DNA from: Acheta domesticus
Taxonomy: Eukaryota > Arthropoda > Insecta > Orthoptera > Gryllidae
Direction of reading: 5' to 3'
Length of the DNA: 64,000 nucleotides
Assembly: GCA_031308135.1 (NCBI GenBank)
Contig: JAHLJT010008446.1
Span: forward strand, 166,803,285-166,867,284
In this document: in pieces, positions 60,101 to 64,000 of the stretch
Layout of the letters: each line of letters begins with the position of its first letter
How positions within the stretch are numbered: position 1 is the first letter of the stretch
Notes under the pieces: model-generated
Told to the model about the DNA's origin: nothing
Database searches by the model: none
Seen by the model: only the letters and a program-made list of their open reading frames with translations
Program-made: the position numbers and the translations under genes

Positions 60101-62040
60101 CTTAAAAATCCAGCATAGCAGACAACATTATGAAATGTTGGTACTGAGGAACGCATGAATTGGACCTATTTAATAAGTCACTAAAATAATTCTCCTCTAC
60201 AAGTACTTTTAGTATTCTTCCCTCGCTGTATCATTTTCTTCATGCCCTGCCATCACCTCAGACCAAATGGCCCCATACACTTTCTTAGTAACAGTGTAGC
60301 AGACAGTTTGATTGTATACATTCAATTTTCTTGAGAAGAAAAAATACTAATATTGGCATTAGAGCATAGAATTACATTTTCAAGATCAAAGAGAAGTACA
60401 GGATAAATGCAATATTCACAAGAACATAACATTATTAATAATATAAATTATATAATTACATGGTTATTTCACACTAAAATAACTTGAAATCTTAAAGTAG
60501 TTTGCAGTTAAAACCTTGTCAAAATAATTACTTTCAAAAGTTGTCACCAGATAGATCTGAACTACATCACACTGCTAGTTCCTTCATTTCTCAACATATG
60601 GCACTGAAATTTATTTGGAAGTTTGACTGCTTTATTGTAAGAGATTTCTGAGGGAAAACACATTTTTGTCAATTTTGTTATTTAGAACTTTGTCAAACAA
60701 AGGCCACGACTTCACAACTTATATATTTTCTAATCCTCCAGTGCACTTGCTGAGTCAAATTTCACATCGTAATATTTAGTTCACTATACATCATTTGCCC
60801 TGTTATCCTACTCTCAGAGAGTGTATGTAAAGTTTTTTTTTTTAATATTTAAAATATCTAATAGTTTATCCTAATGTTTTTTAAAACTCTGAATATTCAG
60901 AAATATTAGTTTATCATTTTTGCATTTCTTTGTTTGCTATACATTACTCCCATAATTAATTTTGTATTCTTCCCTTTTTTATTTTTCAGCATTCTCAATA
61001 CATAAGGTATTGATAAGTCTAACTTGATGTTAATCAATCTGAATCCAAATTAAAATTCATATTTCTTTCCAAGCAATTAATAAATTTAATTACATTTGAA
61101 TTTTTGAAATTTATTTACTATCCTTTGTCTCATGTTTTCCTGAAAACTTTCCACAACTAGCATTCTTCTTACAAACATGATTATATTCGCAACATTTTCA
61201 ACTCTCATTACTTAAACAAAACCAACACTACATCCAGATGATTTATTGACACTTTTCAGTTATTTTTATAATTTTATTATATCTTTCTTCTGGGTGTAAA
61301 TCTTGCTTTTGTTTTGCTCTAGTAATTCCTTCATGCTCTATTTTTATGTTCTCTTTATTAATACCAATGATTTTTAGTTTCTATGTATTTTGATTAAAAT
61401 ATTTTAACTGAAAACTTTTACTGATAGACCTCGTATTATTTCACGCATTATTATATTTTTTCACCAGCTACACACTCTAAAATTACACTTCAATTCTTTC
61501 TAACTTTTATATAATTTACCCCCACAAGTATGTCTAATCCTTACATCACTATCCCAATATTTGTGGTATTCCCATGATGAGATTGATTATAGAGAAGAAA
61601 AGAGAGGGGGGAAAGGGAGAGAGAGTGCGAAAGTGTGTGACTCGGTTTTCCATTAAACTCAAAAAGAATGATTTCATCAGTTTTATTTAGTACTAAAAGA
61701 GAGATACTTTTCTGGTTTATCTACTTACACTCTGGTTGAAAGTCCTTGCTTGCTTTCCCTCATCTCGTCAACAGTCTGTACTTTAGCATTTACACAGTGA
61801 TCGCTTTCCATTTCTGAAATCTTTGTAATACTTGTGAAATATTAGTGGTATGAGGTTCAGTATTTCCAGGTAGATTTTGTGCCATCTTAATGGTAGGTAT
61901 AATGGTAGGTAACTTGATGGCAGTATTACTTCTCAGTTCCTTTGTAACCAATGGCGTACGTGAGACGAAATAAGGTAGACACTGTCTCCCCAAGGAAAAT
62001 TTTATTACATTAATGTATTAATATTTCAATAGAAGATATC
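60101..62040. other. AT-rich tract, no gene
   Basis: No coding relic recognised; a GA-rich patch lies at 61595-61630. Confidence 0.45.
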
Positions 62041-62041
62041 A

Positions 62042-62300
62042 GTGGCGGCTAGTAGTCTTGCCTTTAGGGTGTTCAAAGTCTTTCACCTCTATCTTACCTC
62101 TCCCCGCCCCCCACTCCCTCCCTTCGTTCCCTCTCTGACATAAAACATGCATACAATAAATAAATAGATACATAAATTCTTACGCATTCACGCATTTATA
62201 TTTACTGGTGTGAGTTAAGTTCATCAAAGGCGTGCATTATTTTGGAGTTGTGAAGATTTAATAGTGATGAATTTCGTCGTTGGATGTTTTTAATGATGTT
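62042..62300 (+). mobile_element. Possible hAT-like 5' end
   Basis: CAGTGGCGGCTAGTAGTC at 62042 has the hAT tip consensus and is followed by a C-rich stretch, as seen in such ends. No matching right end or 8-bp duplication is in the remaining window. Confidence 0.3.
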
Positions 62301-62529
62301 CATTGTTGTATTTTCGTAAACACAGAAAAAGGACACTCCAATTGATATTTTTCAAAATTTATTCAGATTTATACAACTAGTGGATTGCACTTTGTTACTA
62401 CTGATGCACGAGACCACACAAAATGGTTTTCAAAAAGTAGACAGCACTTTGCTGAAGAACAGCAAATAAAACACTTTCGTAAATGTGGCGTCACCGACGC
62501 TTTAAACTACTTTCGGTTGTTTTACTTTT

Positions 62530-63350
62530 AACTTTCTCGCCTTACGAATACTTCGTAAGAAGAGAAAGTTATGTAATCGTGCGCTGGAAAACGGCTAATT
62601 TTCGCCAGAAAAACTCTTATAGCTGGGGTCTGGTAAGGAAGAAGTGGATAAAACCTGTTGCAAAATTTAGGGAAAAAATGCACTACTTCGTGGTGTAGTC
62701 AAAATCCATGTTTTGTTGCTTCTTAATACTGTAAAATCGACTGACGGCAAAACGTCCGTCTGTCCGCCTGTAGTCAACGCTAACGTCTAAACCGTTCAGC
62801 CGACTTTCTTCAAAATTTATATTCCCCAATAATTTTTACTTATGTCAAGGCTTCTGGAATTTGAAACCGACATTTTAATTTTTGGGGGTACTTTACATCA
62901 AGCCCGTCGGAGATTTTCAAAGTTCTGAAAGAGTTAATAGTGATGAATTTCGTCGTTGGTTCAAAATGACTCAAAATGTTTGGATTAAATTTTGTTGTTG
63001 AATTGTATGAAGGACGTTTAAGTGAATGATGTAGGCATCATTTTCGTTGATATCCCCAATTTTTCGAAAATTGCAAAAAAAAAAAAAAAAAAAAAAAAAA
63101 CTGCAAAATTGAAGATAGAGGTTTTTGCCTCAGACAAAGTCAGTTGTACAAAATTAGCTCTTTAAAAAAGGTTATGTAGAATTTTCTGAAAAAACGAGTC
63201 TTTTTGCGTCATCTTCGCTTCAAATTTACAAAAAAAATATTTTCTCAAAAACCGCTCCAAATTTCTTCTTTAAATTTTCTCCACGTGTGTAATAAGGGAC
63301 GGTAAATAAATAAGCTAGTAATGCTATAGAATGGCACAGACCGTCTCGCA
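62530..63350 (+). repeat. Family A element, copy 14 (nearly complete, short form)
   Basis: Begins with the 5' hairpin CTTACGAATACTTCGTAAG (62542-62560) enclosed by CTTTCTC/GAGAAAG, then GTTATGTAATCGTGCGC, TAGTCAAAATCCATG, seed ACGTCCGTCTGTCCGCCTGT, CTAAACCGTTCAGCCGAC, GTACTTTACATCAAGCC, two modules (with a poly(A) run of about 32 at 63069-63100) and the distal motif AATGCTATAGAATGGCACAG at about 63320. Confidence 0.8.
63069..63100. repeat. poly(A) run inside family A copy 14
   Basis: About 32 consecutive A bases after TTTTCGAAAATTGC, where other copies have a few A/T bases. Confidence 0.95.
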
Positions 63351-63944
63351 GTAGTTCTTTTTTTGATGTCGTTCGTCGGAATTAAAATTTGCAGTACCTC
63401 ACCGCTGCCTTTCTTTGTCGCCCTAAAGACATGTTTTTCGCATGACAATTACCGGCTTTCTAATGATAGAGCTGATACAATTACGTTTTGACTGATCAAT
63501 AAATCGAATCCCAGACAGGGAGTTTAATTTGATGAATGTGTAGTTGTAGAAAAAAAAAACACTATTGAAGAGGGTACAAACTTTACTGAAAATCATTTCT
63601 AATACTTCTACTCATTAATAGAATCTATGCAGATAAATATACAGGACTTGTCTCTGTTTTCACAAATTGCATGTTTTAAACATTTTTTCAGCTGTTATTA
63701 GATTTCTGAAACGTGTGTCATGTCATATCAATCGTTGCCTTGTGTGCATCAGTATGAACTTCACTTCTCCCCATAGCTCGTCATACGCAGTTTTTAACTG
63801 TTTTTTGACGTAAATAAATAAATAAATAACCGATTTTAAGTAAAAATATGAGTTCTTCAACATTGAATTGAAATACATTTTAACCAGAACACATGCGATC
63901 AACTTACGTACCCCTAACGGTTCCGAAATTATTATTACTTTATC
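63351..63944. other. AT-rich spacer
   Basis: A short AAAT repeat lies near 63810-63830. Nothing else recognised. Confidence 0.5.
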
Positions 63945-64000
63945 GCCTTACGAATACTTCGTAAGAAGAGAGTTATGTAATCGTGCGCCGGAAAACGGGG
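63945..64000 (+). repeat. Family A element, copy 15 (runs off the window)
   Basis: CGCCTTACGAATACTTCGTA then AGTTATGTAATCGTGCGC repeats the 5' end of copy 14. The common start just before the hairpin fixes the 5' boundary of the family. Confidence 0.85.

Overview
This window looks like gene-poor, repeat-dense nuclear DNA from an arthropod, most likely a large-genome insect. The background is about 60-65% A+T, with isolated blocks of very GC-rich sequence. There are no operons, ribosome-binding sites, rRNA genes, convincing tRNA genes or long non-repetitive reading frames. Almost everything recognisable is a transposon relic, a foldback (MITE-like) element, a retroposon or simple-sequence DNA. 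The species was not identified; the insect assignment rests on recalled resemblance of the relic proteins and of one SINE-like block to insect, possibly orthopteroid, repeats.

The dominant component is a dispersed family, called family A here, with about 15 full or partial copies on both strands (roughly one fifth of the window). In its + orientation a copy has a 5' hairpin, then a short GTCY-type seed (Y = C/T), then a conserved block of about 60 bp, then a 3' half made of diverged modules spaced about 180-305 bp. In four copies (near 15.0, 22.5, 30.1 and 52.5 kb) the GTCY seed has grown into a 0.5-1 kb microsatellite with a different repeat unit each time. These arrays create the longest open frames in the window, which are artefacts.

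Layout: 0-1.2 kb, relic of a multi-copy insect protein (minus strand); 2.4-3.6 kb, family A; 3.8-4.3 kb, Tc1 transposase tail; 4.7 kb, foldback; 5.3-6.6 kb, CpG-rich and pyrimidine-rich block; 7.0-7.4 kb, tetranucleotide array; 8.2-8.5 kb and 11.4-13.8 kb, GC-rich blocks, the second built on a 25-bp CpG-rich minisatellite; 14.9-17.0 kb, family A and a foldback; 18.65-19.2 kb, CpG-rich segment; 21.4-23.5 kb, family A; 26.07 kb, candidate exon; 26.55-27.7 kb, foldback MITE plus a Tigger/pogo-like element; 27.8-31.7 kb, family A; 31.7-33.6 kb, piggyBac-like ends around a tRNA-SINE-like block; 35 kb, SINE-like; 37 kb, foldback; 40.1-43.4 kb, inverted cluster of family A containing a clean small retroposon insertion; 47.85-50.4 kb, family A joined to a decayed LINE of the restriction-like-endonuclease group; 50.5 kb, candidate exon; 51.5-53.0 kb, family A; 54.1 kb, second copy of the foldback MITE; 54.6-56.2 kb, hAT-like element with a perfect 8-bp target duplication; 56.5-62.0 kb, AT-rich tract without family A but with one more protein relic; 62.0-64.0 kb, a hAT-like end and two family A copies.

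No intact protein-coding gene is demonstrated. Two short stretches have exon-like features (26071-26299 + and about 50500-50698 +) and would need transcript evidence.
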